Shown: positions 41,166 through 49,040, counted from the first letter of the stretch. The stretch is 64,000 bases of DNA from Phenylobacterium sp. (GCF_030645195.1 NZ_JAUSLW010000183.1:1-64000), one strand, 5' to 3'. Notes: generated by a model from the letters alone, not told the origin. Translations and numbers: made by a program.

Positions 41166-42545
41166 ATGACCGACAGCCCCGCAGACCCGAACGGCCGACC
41201 CATGAGCGAAGATTCCAGGACGAGCTGTTCGCAGGGCGACGGGCCCCTGCAGGACCGCCTCAACCGCGACTGCTTCTGCATCGATGTGGACGAGGCCAGC
41301 GTCTGGCGCGCGGTGGACGAGGCGGCGGCCGGGGTGATCTCCGGCCAGGCCCTGGCCCAGGACCGCCCCAACCTCTTCTCCACCGGCCCGGCCTTCCTGT
41401 CCCAGGCGCAGGTGAGCGAGATGGAGGCGGTGGTCGCCGCCATCGAGTCCGTCGCGGAGGTTCCGGCCTTCCAGGACGCGGTCCTGGCCTGGGCGCCGCA
41501 GGCCGCCCGCATCGCCACCGGCCCGCGCGGCGCCTTCATGGGTTACGACTTCCACCTGACGCCGGCCGGCCCCAAGCTGATCGAGGTCAACACCAACGCC
41601 GGCGGCGGCTTCCTCAACGCCCTCCTGGCCCAGGCCTTGGCCGCCTGCTGTCCCGAGGTCGCCGCGGTGACCGCGCCCCGGCCCCTGGCCGATTTCGAGG
41701 ATGCGGTCTGGGCGATGTTCGAGGCCGAGTGGCGCCTGCAGGGCCGGACGGGCAAGCCCGCCCTGGTGGCCATCGTCGACGAGGCCCCGGAGGGCCAGTA
41801 CCTCTATCCCGAGTTCCTGCTGGCCCAGGCCTTCTTCGAGCGGCGCGGGATCGAGGCCCTGATCGTCGACCCCTCCGAGCTTCGGGTCTCCGAAGGCCGT
41901 CTCACCGCCGGCGGCCTGCCCATCGACCTGGTCTATAACCGCCACTGCGACTTCGGGCTGGAGACCCCGCAGACCGCCGCCCTGCGGGAGGCCTATCTCG
42001 CCGGCGCGGTGGTGGTGACCCCCAACCCGCGCAACCACGCCCTGCTGGCCGACAAGCGCAACCTCGCCCTGTTGTCGGATCCCGAGCAGCTGGCGCGCCT
42101 GGGCGTCGCGCCCGACCTGATCGCGGCCCTGGCGGGCCTGCCCCGCGCGCGCCTGGTGACCCCGGCCAACGCCGAGGCCCTCTGGAGCGAGCGAAAATCG
42201 CTGTTCTTCAAGCCGGCCGCCGGCCACGCCGGCAAGGCGGTCTATCGCGGCGACAAGATCACCCGCGGCGCCTGGGCCACGGTGACGGCGGGCGACTACA
42301 TCGCCCAGGCCTTCGCCGCCCCCAGCGAACGGCGGGTGCGCATCGAAGGCGACCCGCAGGTGCGCAAGATGGACGTGCGGCTCTACACCTATGGCGGCAA
42401 GACCCTGCTGGCGGCCGCCCGGCTCTACAGCGGCCAGACCACCAATTTCCGCACGCCTGGCGGCGGCTTCGCCCCTGTCGTGGTGGTGGCTCCGGAGGCG
42501 GAGGCCTGGGTCGCCGAGGACGGCCGGCTCTGCGCGCCCCCTTGA
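41166..42545 (+). CDS. ATP-grasp-like protein of unknown substrate
   Basis: About 459 residues. GYDFHLTPAGPKLIEVNTNA recalls the PKLxExNxx segment of glutathionylspermidine/glutathione synthase-like ATP-grasp enzymes. SLFFKPAAGHAGKAVYRGD and VRKMDVRLYTYGGKTLL followed by ARLYSGQTTNF fit the nucleotide- and metal-binding half. An N-terminal CFCID motif has two cysteines. Start choice is uncertain: ATG at 41166 or 41202. It probably forms an amide or peptide bond. It is next to thioredoxin 2, hinting at thiol or redox chemistry, which is inference. Confidence 0.7.
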   Translation: MTDSPADPNGRPMSEDSRTSCSQGDGPLQDRLNRDCFCIDVDEASVWRAVDEAAAGVISGQALAQDRPNLFSTGPAFLSQAQVSEMEAVVAAIESVAEVPAFQDAVLAWAPQAARIATGPRGAFMGYDFHLTPAGPKLIEVNTNAGGGFLNALLAQALAACCPEVAAVTAPRPLADFEDAVWAMFEAEWRLQGRTGKPALVAIVDEAPEGQYLYPEFLLAQAFFERRGIEALIVDPSELRVSEGRLTAGGLPIDLVYNRHCDFGLETPQTAALREAYLAGAVVVTPNPRNHALLADKRNLALLSDPEQLARLGVAPDLIAALAGLPRARLVTPANAEALWSERKSLFFKPAAGHAGKAVYRGDKITRGAWATVTAGDYIAQAFAAPSERRVRIEGDPQVRKMDVRLYTYGGKTLLAAARLYSGQTTNFRTPGGGFAPVVVVAPEAEAWVAEDGRLCAPP

Positions 42546-42563
42546 CCTGGCGCATGGCGCGCC
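42541..42563 (+). repeat. 23-bp direct repeat, right copy
   Basis: Exact second copy of the sequence at 41090-41112. It covers the stop of the ATP-grasp gene and lies 54 bases before the thioredoxin start. Confidence 0.8.
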
Positions 42564-42616
42564 AGCCCACGGCGCCTATCTATGGCTCCCCGCGTTAGCC
42601 GCCCGAGGAGACCGCC

Positions 42617-43048
42617 ATGTCCGTCCAGATCGTCTGCGTCCACTGCGACGCCGTGAACCGCCTGCCCCCCGAGCGCGACGCCAAGGCGGGCAAGTGTGGC
42701 AAGTGCCACCAGCCCCTGTTCGACGGCCAGCCGGCCAATCTCACCGGCGCCCGCTTCAAGAAGCACGTGGCCGGCAGCAGCATCCCGGTCATCGCCGACT
42801 TCTGGGCCGACTGGTGCGGCCCCTGCCACGCCATGGCGCCCACCTTCGCCAAGGCCTGCGCCGAGCTGGAGCCCAGGGCCCGGTTCGTGAAGATCGACGT
42901 CGACGCCAATCCCCAGCTCTCGGCGGAATACGGGGTGCGCGGCATCCCGGCCCTGTTCCTGTTCCAGGGCGGCAAGATCGCCGCCAACCATGCCGGCGTG
43001 GCCGATCTCGGCCTACTGCGCCGCTGGGTCGATCAGGTCAGGGTCTAG
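42617..43048 (+). CDS. trxC: Thioredoxin 2 (TrxC type)
   Basis: A 143-residue thioredoxin with an N-terminal zinc ribbon (VCVHCDAVNRLP and GKCGKCHQPLF, two CxxC pairs) and a thioredoxin domain with WCGPC in ADFWADWCGPCHAMAP and the cis-Pro in VRGIPALFLF. TrxC reduces disulfides in the cytoplasm, often under oxidative stress. ATG at 42617. A copy of the 23-bp repeat lies 54 bases upstream. Confidence 0.93.
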   Translation: MSVQIVCVHCDAVNRLPPERDAKAGKCGKCHQPLFDGQPANLTGARFKKHVAGSSIPVIADFWADWCGPCHAMAPTFAKACAELEPRARFVKIDVDANPQLSAEYGVRGIPALFLFQGGKIAANHAGVADLGLLRRWVDQVRV

Positions 43049-43059
43049 ATTCAAAAGAT

Positions 43060-43111
43060 TAGAGCGCGTCGGGCGGCGGAACCGGTATCCACTTCCGCCT
43101 GACGCGCTCTA
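43060..43111. repeat. Short palindromic repeat (type 2)
   Basis: TAGAGCGCGTCGGGCGG is answered by CCGCCTGACGCGCTCTA, forming a long hairpin between trxC and the convergent cytochrome c gene. Its last three bases (CTA, 43109-43111) are the stop codon of that cytochrome gene. Relatives lie at 54517-54568 and 56564-56615. Confidence 0.8.
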
Positions 43112-43489
43112 GTTCTTGGTGGGGGTCCCGGGATCGCCCTCGGCGCCCTGCCGGGTCTGGATGCGGGTTAGGTAGTCGGAGATGGCGTTCACGTCCTCGG
43201 GCGAGAACTTGAACTCCGGCATCTGCGGGTGCCCCACCATGATGCCCTCGGCCAGGGCCTCCCCCAGGCTGTCGATCGGATAGCGCTTGTGCAGGTCGCG
43301 GAACAGCGGCGCGGCGGGATTGGGGCTGAGATCGGTGGTCCCCGTGGCGTGGCACTGGCCGCAGTTCTTCAGGACCAGCTCATGGCCTCGGTCGGCGGAC
43401 TCGTCGGTGGCCGCGTCCTGGGCCAGGGCGTGGCCGGCCAGGCCGAGCGCGGCGGCCATCACAAGGCAGGTCAGGACGTTACGCGGCAT
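43109..43489 (-). CDS. Periplasmic class I cytochrome c
   Basis: A 126-residue cytochrome with a signal peptide (VMAAALGLAGHALAQ). Heme is bound by CGQCH (LKNCGQCHATG). The distal Met is in GHPQMPEFKF, and DVNAISDYLTRI is the usual C-terminal helix. ATG at 43489 gives the signal peptide at the terminus. Stop codon provided by the type 2 repeat. It is a single-gene unit; the electron partner is unknown. Confidence 0.88.
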   Translation of the reverse strand: MPRNVLTCLVMAAALGLAGHALAQDAATDESADRGHELVLKNCGQCHATGTTDLSPNPAAPLFRDLHKRYPIDSLGEALAEGIMVGHPQMPEFKFSPEDVNAISDYLTRIQTRQGAEGDPGTPTKN

Positions 43490-43701
43490 TGAGGTCTCCA
43501 GGCCAAGGGCGCGAGTATCCCCGAACCCGACCCCGATGTCTTGATCCACCTCAAGCCTGTTGGGCGCGCGCCCCCGGACGGACCTCTTGCTGGTCCTGTC
43601 GCGGCGACCGGCGCCCGGCCCGAAGGCCTTCGCGCCGGGCGACTGAACCTCGGCCGCACCCCGGCGTTCCCCTCCCCGTCAGGAAACAGGGAGCTAAGAC
43701 C

Positions 43702-43950
43702 ATGAACGGCGTAGGCATTCTCGGGGCGATCATCATCGGCATTCTGGCCGGGTGGATCGCCGAACAATTTATGGGCCGCAAGCATGGCCTGCTCACCAAC
43801 ATGATCGTCGGCCTGGTGGGGGCCCTGCTGGGGAGCTTCATCGCCGGCGCCATGGGCATCAGCTTCGGCGGCGTCGTCGGCAGCCTGGTGATCGCCACCC
43901 TCGGCGCGGTGCTGCTGCTCTTCCTGCTCAGCGCCGTCCGCGGCCGCTGA
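43702..43950 (+). CDS. GlsB/YeaQ/YmgE-family membrane protein
   Basis: An 82-residue protein with three membrane helices in the transglycosylase-associated-protein pattern: ILGAIIIGILAGWIAEQFMG, then LLTNMIVGLVGALLGSFI, then a third. These small stress-induced proteins are of unknown mechanism. ATG at 43702 follows GGGAG by a normal distance. The 210 bases upstream show no gene. Confidence 0.88.
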   Translation: MNGVGILGAIIIGILAGWIAEQFMGRKHGLLTNMIVGLVGALLGSFIAGAMGISFGGVVGSLVIATLGAVLLLFLLSAVRGR

Positions 43951-43966
43951 GATCTGGGGGCGCCTG

Positions 43967-44081
43967 CCTCAGCCGATCAGGAATAGCGACCAAGTCAGGA
44001 CCCTAGAGCATTTTCCGATAAGTGTGAAACGGCTATCGGATCGAAAAATGCTCTAACTTTTTGAATTAGAGCCCTTTTTAT
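43967..44081. repeat. Composite palindromic repeat, left part interrupted by transposon
   Basis: Contains a piece of the copy A/B type (CGATCAGGAATAGCGACC), then a hairpin from TAGAGCATTTTCCGATA (44004) to AAATGCTCTA (44055), then TTAGAGCCCTTTTTAT where the IS1595 element enters. The matching right half resumes at 46843. Confidence 0.75.
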
Positions 44082-44148
44082 GGCGATTATATACTTTGCA
44101 AACTCGCTGGGAATCGAGGTAACGCTGCTCTCTGAAAAGGGGACGTAA

Positions 44149-44430
44149 ATGATCGAACCGAGCCAAGTTAAGCTGGCGGCGAACCTGATGGTGACCCAGC
44201 AGATGATCGCCCGGCTGTTTGCGTCCCAATATTTCGAGAAGGGTCTTAAACTCTCGGACTTCGACGCTGTGATACGCCCCAGCTACCTCGGACAAGCGTC
44301 AGTCCAAAGCTTCGAAGGAATGACCCCAGAGTTCGGTGATCTGCTGGCTGCGGAGTTCGAAGACGCTTTGTCCGACCAGCTAGCATTGCAGAGAAGTCTG
44401 CTGGAACGTTTGCTGACGCAAGGCGGATAA
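44149..44430 (+). CDS. Transposon passenger gene, unknown (93 aa)
   Basis: A 93-residue soluble, probably helical protein (ANLMVTQQMIARLFASQYFE, then DALSDQLALQRSLLERLL). ATG at 44149 follows AGGGGACG. It is the first gene inside the left end of the IS1595 element. I recognise no family. Inverted repeats past its stop (for example CGGTATTCAGATACCG at 44466) may terminate it. Confidence 0.6.
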   Translation: MIEPSQVKLAANLMVTQQMIARLFASQYFEKGLKLSDFDAVIRPSYLGQASVQSFEGMTPEFGDLLAAEFEDALSDQLALQRSLLERLLTQGG

Positions 44431-44465
44431 GGGGGTCGTTCATGTTCATGGTATTATAGTACCAC

Positions 44466-44481
44466 GGTATTCAGATACCGC
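44466..44481. terminator. Hairpin between passenger genes
   Basis: CGGTAT and ATACCG around TCAG form a stable stem, and a second smaller hairpin GGTATTATAGTACC lies just before. They separate the 93-residue gene from the convergent small gene at 44494, so a bidirectional terminator is likely. Confidence 0.5.
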
Positions 44482-44493
44482 AACCTGTCGCAC

Positions 44494-44643
44494 CTAGAAG
44501 TGCGGGTCGCTCGGAGGCGGCGGTGAACGCTTTGACGCGTAGTCCAGCAGGTTCCGAATCTCCGTCAGGAGATCGGTTATCCGTTTGAGCATCAGATAGC
44601 CGCCGACGACCGCGACGATCAGAACGACCGTTTCGGCGCTCAC
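44494..44643 (-). CDS. 49-residue membrane-anchored passenger protein
   Basis: Reads from GTG at 44643 to TAG. An N-terminal hydrophobic helix (TVVLIVAVVGGYLMLKRI) is followed by an amphipathic segment (TDLLTEIRNLLDYASKR) and a Pro-rich tail. The start overlaps the stop of the upstream 50-residue gene as GTGA, so the two are coupled. This overlap and good frame structure argue it is real. No family recognised. Confidence 0.55.
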   Translation of the reverse strand: MSAETVVLIVAVVGGYLMLKRITDLLTEIRNLLDYASKRSPPPPSDPHF

Positions 44644-44792
44644 TTGTCTTGCTCGGCTTCTGGCGCGGAAGGCACCTTCGTCGCGATCTTCTTCAAGGTT
44701 TCCTCGAAGTGCGTGGGGTCTTCGTCGGCCTCTAGCTGGCGAGCGAGGTCGCGGAATTTGTCGGATTGACTCTTTTCGGGCGCGTCAGTCAT
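44640..44792 (-). CDS. 50-residue charged passenger protein
   Basis: A highly polar protein (KSQSDKFRDLARQLEADED, then FEETLKKIATKVPSAPEAE) preceded by GGGAG at a proper distance from ATG 44792. Its start is only 11 bases from the divergent DUF3800 start. I recall similar short acidic proteins beside DUF3800 or transposon genes, but cannot name a family. Coupled to the 49-residue gene. Confidence 0.6.
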   Translation of the reverse strand: MTDAPEKSQSDKFRDLARQLEADEDPTHFEETLKKIATKVPSAPEAEQDK

Positions 44793-44803
44793 TTGAAACT
44801 CCC

Positions 44804-45667
44804 ATGAGCGACAAACACTACATAATCTATGCGGACGAATCCGAAAAGAAGGGTCGATTTTACTCGAATTTCTTTGGCGGGGTGCTTCTGGCGGCTGAGG
44901 AGCAACAGCGGATTAGTCGAGAGCTAGAAGCCAAAAAGGCCGAGCTTGGCCTTATTCACGAAGTGAAATGGCAATTCGTCGACCAGACGTCCGTCGACCG
45001 GTACATCGAGTTCATAAAGTACTATTTTACATATGTCTCGACGTCGCGGCTAAAGGTACGAATAATGTTCACGCAAAACTTGCGTGTTCCGACAAACTTA
45101 GAGCAACGCCATTTCGACGATCAATACTTTTTACTCTACTATCAGTTTATCAAGCACGCTTTTGGTCTAAAGTATTCCGATCACAACCCCTATCAGGCTG
45201 TAATTGTTCGGGTGCTCCCTGACAAAATACCCGACAGCATAGAGCGCGTTGAGCGCTTCAAGGACTACCTATGCCGCATTCCTAATTCCGGGTTGATGCG
45301 CAGGGACAACATCTACATCCCGCGCGACTTCATCTCTGATGTCGATTCAGAGAAGCACGTAATTATTCAGGGGCTAGACCTGATCCTCGGCTCAATGTCC
45401 TCCAGACTGAACGAGAAGCTGAAAGATATACCGAAGGGCAAGCGTCGACGAGGCAAAAGGACGGTCGCAAAGGAGCGGCTGTATAAGGAGATCAATGCGG
45501 AAATCCGGAAAATCTATCCCAACTTCAATGTTGGGGTCGGCACCGCCTGTCACTACGGTCCGTCAGATCGCTGGACGCATCCCTATCGACACTGGCTCTT
45601 TATGCCGACGAAACACGTTGTGGATCGGCGGTTAGGAAAAAAGGCGGCCCCAGGGCGTCCTACATAA
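44804..45667 (+). CDS. DUF3800 protein, transposon cargo
   Basis: A 287-residue DUF3800 protein. YIIYADESEKKGRFYSNFFG at the N-terminus holds the conserved Asp-Glu-Ser. Further acidic and basic residues (HEVKWQFVDQTSVDRY, FDDQYFLLYYQF, and IQGLDLILGSMSSRLN) fit the RNase-H-like fold predicted for the family. Function is unproven; members occur in phages, mobile elements and defence-rich regions. The sequence is AT-richer than the host. ATG at 44804 lacks a good Shine-Dalgarno. It has no dedicated promoter space, since a divergent gene starts 11 bases away. Confidence 0.85.
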   Translation: MSDKHYIIYADESEKKGRFYSNFFGGVLLAAEEQQRISRELEAKKAELGLIHEVKWQFVDQTSVDRYIEFIKYYFTYVSTSRLKVRIMFTQNLRVPTNLEQRHFDDQYFLLYYQFIKHAFGLKYSDHNPYQAVIVRVLPDKIPDSIERVERFKDYLCRIPNSGLMRRDNIYIPRDFISDVDSEKHVIIQGLDLILGSMSSRLNEKLKDIPKGKRRRGKRTVAKERLYKEINAEIRKIYPNFNVGVGTACHYGPSDRWTHPYRHWLFMPTKHVVDRRLGKKAAPGRPT

Positions 45668-45833
45668 GAGTCCGACGCAAGCGTTGGGCTTCGGTCGCCC
45701 CGGGGACACTTGACAACTTAGTCAATCGGCGCCTGTTCCGCTAGCTTTCTTTTGATCCACGGATGCGGTAGGGTAGCGATTCGTTCCTCATTTGGTCCGC
45801 CAGCGCTGATTCTTCCGCCTTCGTCTAGGCTGC

Positions 45834-46778
45834 TTATTTTTGGAGCCGACTGTTAGCTCCCCCTCGATAGCTCAGGCGCTTGCCGACGACGCCTTGCAGC
45901 GCCGTCATGGCCCGTTGCGTGTCATCCACGCCCAGCGCCGCACGGTTGGAATACCGGAAGTCGAACTCGGCGAGGTAGCGATGCAGGTGTTGCTCGCCGC
46001 AGTGCTGATAGACGCCCTTCATGCCGCGCTTGAAGATGCTGAACGAGCCTTCGACGGTGTTGGTGTGGATGACGGGGGTGGAGTACCGGACGTACTCGCC
46101 CTTGCTGTGGTTGGTGGACTCGTGGGCGGCGAAGGTCTTGCCGACGCGAACGTAGTGGTCGGCCTGATCGGTCATCAGGTGCGCCTCGTGGGCGACGTTG
46201 GCGCTCACCAGGGCGGCGATGGTGGCGGGCTTCATGTCATCCAGAACCATCGAACGCTTGGCGCCGGTGTTGCGCTCTAGGAGGCTCAGAACCTTCATCT
46301 TGTGGCCGATGCCCTGCTTAGGGGTCGCGCCCTTGCGGATGCCGATGAAGGTTTCATCCACCTCGACCACGCCGCCGTCAGAACCGAACGGGGCAAGCTC
46401 ACCCGAGCGCATGGCCTCGCGGATACGATGGCTCAGGAACCACGCCGTCTTGTAGGTCACTTCAAGGGTGCGGTGCAGCTGGTGGGAGGAAACGCCCTTC
46501 TTGCTGGCGGTCATCAGGAAGATCGCTTGCAGCCACTTCGTCAGGGGCAGTTTGGACTCCTCGAAGATCGTGCCCATGCGAACCGTGAACTGGCTCTTGC
46601 ACTGGCCGCACTTCTTGAGGCCGTAGCGGACGCGCTTCTCAGGGTTCGGCTTGATGGCCGTGATGCGCTCGAAACCGCCGCACTTGGGGCACACCGGACC
46701 TTGCGGCCAGATGGTCGCTTCCACCAGGTCGAAGGCGGCTTGTTCATCGTGGAAGTAGGGGCGGGCGAGAACGGACAT
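45834..46778 (-). CDS. IS1595-family (ISXO2-like) transposase
   Basis: A 314-residue transposase. The N-terminal zinc ribbon shows CPKCGG and KKCGQCKSQFTVRMG. The ISXO2 domain has catalytic Asp in VVEVDETFIGIRKG, Asp in HLMTDQADHYV, and HTNTVEGSFSIFKRG with Glu and Lys, then LHRYLAEFDFRYSNR. These match the DDE/N-K pattern of IS1595. ATG at 46778 lies 43 bases inside the right terminal repeat. It appears intact, so the element may be active. Confidence 0.95.
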   Translation of the reverse strand: MSVLARPYFHDEQAAFDLVEATIWPQGPVCPKCGGFERITAIKPNPEKRVRYGLKKCGQCKSQFTVRMGTIFEESKLPLTKWLQAIFLMTASKKGVSSHQLHRTLEVTYKTAWFLSHRIREAMRSGELAPFGSDGGVVEVDETFIGIRKGATPKQGIGHKMKVLSLLERNTGAKRSMVLDDMKPATIAALVSANVAHEAHLMTDQADHYVRVGKTFAAHESTNHSKGEYVRYSTPVIHTNTVEGSFSIFKRGMKGVYQHCGEQHLHRYLAEFDFRYSNRAALGVDDTQRAMTALQGVVGKRLSYRGGANSRLQK

Positions 46779-46842
46779 GAGCTTGATTCCTTGTAGGAAT
46801 CTTGTAGCTCAGATCATCGGGTTTGCAAAGTATATAATCGCC

Positions 46843-46927
46843 CTTTTTATCCGAGCTGATTGAAGCAATCAGATCGGAAAGGGCTCTGGAGCCCCGTTTC
46901 GATTCATTCGAGACGGGAACAACTCTA
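46843..46927. repeat. Composite palindromic repeat, right part after transposon
   Basis: Starts with the duplicated CTTTTTAT, then ATCCGAGCTGATTG and CAATCAGATCGGAAAGGGCTCT, which completes the hairpin broken at 44074. The tail CCCCGTTTCGATTCATTCG followed by AGACGGGAACAACTCTA is the end of the copy A/B type. Its CTA (46925-46927) is the stop codon of the following lipoprotein gene. Confidence 0.75.
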
Positions 46928-47539
46928 CGGCTGGGGCACGGGCTTCATCCCGCTGGTCTGGATATGCCACCTGCGCTGCTCGGCCGTGGAGCCGGGCACG
47001 TCGTTGACCCGCTTCAAGGTGATCGGGCCCTTCAGGTTGAACGGCTCGCCGGTCTTCAGCCGGCCGTAGGCGATGGCGGGGACCTCGACATAGGACGACC
47101 CCGCCGCCCCCTCCATCTGGCCCGGCGCGCCGACATTGCCGTGGTACTGGGAATACTTGTCGAAGCTGGCGGCGAACTCGGCGGCGGTCATGCCGCTGGC
47201 CGCGCCGCCGGCCGCCCAGAGCGACCAGGCCTGCGCGTACTTCTTCTCCCCGATCAGGGCGAAATAGGTCTGCACCACGTCGGCCGCGCCCTGGGCGCTC
47301 TGCGGGGTGAAGGGCGCCTCGGAGATCGGCGTGCGGTCGTCGGGCAGGCCTGCCGGCGAGCCCGGGGCGGGCGCCTCCACCGGCGCGTTGGGATCCTCTG
47401 CAGGAACCGAGGCGGGCGCCGCGGGCAGGGTGGCGGGGAACTGGGCCGACGGGGTCGCCGGCGTGGCGGATTGCTGGTTGCACGCGGCCAGCGCGAGAGC
47501 GCAGGCGCTGGTGGCGAGCAGGGGGCGGGAAGCGGCCAT
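46925..47539 (-). CDS. Putative lipoprotein, unknown
   Basis: A 204-residue protein with a lipoprotein signal (LLATSACALALAAC, lipidation at the Cys of LAAC). A long Ala/Pro-rich linker (residues 22-80) leads to a domain of about 110 residues (DVVQTYFALIGEKKYAQAW, then FAASFDKYSQYHGNVG) with a SnoaL/NTF2-like look. ATG at 47539 is preferred over 47596. Stop codon provided by the repeat remnant. Divergent from the MFS gene. Confidence 0.7.
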   Translation of the reverse strand: MAASRPLLATSACALALAACNQQSATPATPSAQFPATLPAAPASVPAEDPNAPVEAPAPGSPAGLPDDRTPISEAPFTPQSAQGAADVVQTYFALIGEKKYAQAWSLWAAGGAASGMTAAEFAASFDKYSQYHGNVGAPGQMEGAAGSSYVEVPAIAYGRLKTGEPFNLKGPITLKRVNDVPGSTAEQRRWHIQTSGMKPVPQP

Positions 47540-47693
47540 GGCAATCCTTGTGTGGTCGGCAGCGTCAACGCGCGAGGCGGCGAAGGGGTGCGTCACTTCG
47601 AGGCGTCTGTCGACAGCCGGTCAAGGGCGGTGGCGCGGCGCCCACAACTGAGCCAATCTGACACCAACGATAAAAAATAAGGGAGAGAAGACC

Positions 47694-49040
47694 ATGGTCG
47701 ACGCCGTCACCCCGGCCGCGCCGGAGGCCGAGGCCCGCTCTCCCTTCGACGCCCGCTACCGGGCCTTCGCCCTCGCTGTGCTGCTGGGCGCCTACATCCT
47801 GTCCTTCCTCGACCGGCAGGTGGTGTCGATCCTGGCCGAGCCCATCAAGCGCGACCTGGGCCTGGCCGACTGGCAGCTCGGCATGCTGACGGGTCTGGCC
47901 TTCGCGATCTTCTACACGACCCTGGGCATCCCCATCGCCCGCCTGGCCGAGCGGTTCTCGCGGCCCTGGATCATCGCCGGCTCCATGGCGCTGTGGAGTC
48001 TGTTCACCCTGCTCAGCGGCCGGGCCCAGACCTTCCCGCAGATGCTGGTGGCCCGCATGGGGGTCGGGTTCGGCGAGGCCGGCTGCAACCCCTGCGCCCA
48101 CTCCCTGATCGCCGACTATACGCCCAAGGAAAAGCGCGCCTCGGCGCTGGCCACCTATTCCCTGGGCATCCCCATCGGCACCCTGCTGGGCCTGGTGATG
48201 GGGGGGCTGATCGCCGACGCCTATGGCTGGCGCACCGCCTTCCTGGTGGCCGGGGCGCCGGGCCTGGTCCTGGCCCTGGTGGCCGGGGTCTTCCTGAAGG
48301 AGCCGCGCAAGTTCATGACCGGGGTGGCCGCCAGCCAGGCGCAGGCCGCCCCGCCGCTCGCCGCCGCCCTGCGGGAGCTGGCGACCAAGCCCACCTTCTG
48401 GCTGATGGCGGTGGGCGCCGGCATGATGGCCTTCGTCGGCTACGGCCAGGGCGCCTTCAACGCCGCCTTCTTCATGCGCCTGCACGGCGACCAGCTCACC
48501 GCCCTGGCCGCCCCCTACGGCCTGAAGTCCGCCGGCTATCTCGGCCTGGCGCTTGGCCTGATCGGCGGGATCGCCGGCATGATCGGCACCGTGCTGGGGG
48601 GCTGGTTCGCCGACATCGCCGCCCGCCGCGACGTCCGCGGCTACGCCGTGGTCCCGGCCCTGGCCGCGGTGCTGGCCCTGCCCTCCTACTACTTCATCTA
48701 CACCGTCGACGCCCCGATGACCGCGCTCTGGCTCACCATCATCCCCAGCGTCCTGGGCTCCCTCTGGTACGGCCCGGTCTTCGCCACCGCCCAGAGCGTG
48801 GTGCCCGCCCACACCCGGGCCACCGCCGCGGCCCTGCTGCTGCTGGTGCTCAACCTCATCGGCCTGGGGCTCGGGCCGCTGTTCGTGGGCGCGCTCAGCG
48901 ACGGCCTGGCGACCCTGGGCGGGCTCGGCGAATCCGAGGGCCTGCGCTGGTCTCTGATCCTCACCTCGCTGTTCGGCCTGCTGGGCGCGGCCATCTTCTG
49001 GATGGCCCGCAAGACCATGGTGCGCGACCTGGTGAGCTGA
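47694..49040 (+). CDS. Spinster-type MFS transporter (copy 2)
   Basis: A 448-residue 12-helix transporter, closely similar to copy 1 at 36910 (same LADWQLGMLTGLAFAIFYTT, GIPIARLAERFSRPW and HSLIADYTPKEKR segments). Sequence likeness along the whole length shows the two are paralogues. ATG at 47694 follows GGGAGAGAAG. Substrate unknown. Confidence 0.88.
   Translation: MVDAVTPAAPEAEARSPFDARYRAFALAVLLGAYILSFLDRQVVSILAEPIKRDLGLADWQLGMLTGLAFAIFYTTLGIPIARLAERFSRPWIIAGSMALWSLFTLLSGRAQTFPQMLVARMGVGFGEAGCNPCAHSLIADYTPKEKRASALATYSLGIPIGTLLGLVMGGLIADAYGWRTAFLVAGAPGLVLALVAGVFLKEPRKFMTGVAASQAQAAPPLAAALRELATKPTFWLMAVGAGMMAFVGYGQGAFNAAFFMRLHGDQLTALAAPYGLKSAGYLGLALGLIGGIAGMIGTVLGGWFADIAARRDVRGYAVVPALAAVLALPSYYFIYTVDAPMTALWLTIIPSVLGSLWYGPVFATAQSVVPAHTRATAAALLLLVLNLIGLGLGPLFVGALSDGLATLGGLGESEGLRWSLILTSLFGLLGAAIFWMARKTMVRDLVS

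Larger units (their letters stand above)
44082..46842. mobile_element. IS1595-family (ISXO2-like) transposon carrying a DUF3800 gene
   Basis: A 2761-bp element. Perfect 22-bp terminal inverted repeats occupy 44082-44103 (GGCGATTATATACTTTGC...) and 46821-46842. An 8-bp direct duplication CTTTTTAT flanks them (44074-44081 and 46843-46850), the target size known for IS1595. It encodes an ISXO2-type transposase at the right end and four passenger genes: a 93-residue unknown, two 50-residue proteins and a DUF3800 protein. The cargo is visibly more AT-rich than the chromosome, so recent acquisition is likely. Confidence 0.92.

Noticed and set aside
45668-45833. A short minus-strand frame of about 40 codons just past the transposase stop
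   Set aside because: It has no start codon after an in-frame stop and no recognisable feature. It may be non-coding filler between cargo and transposase.
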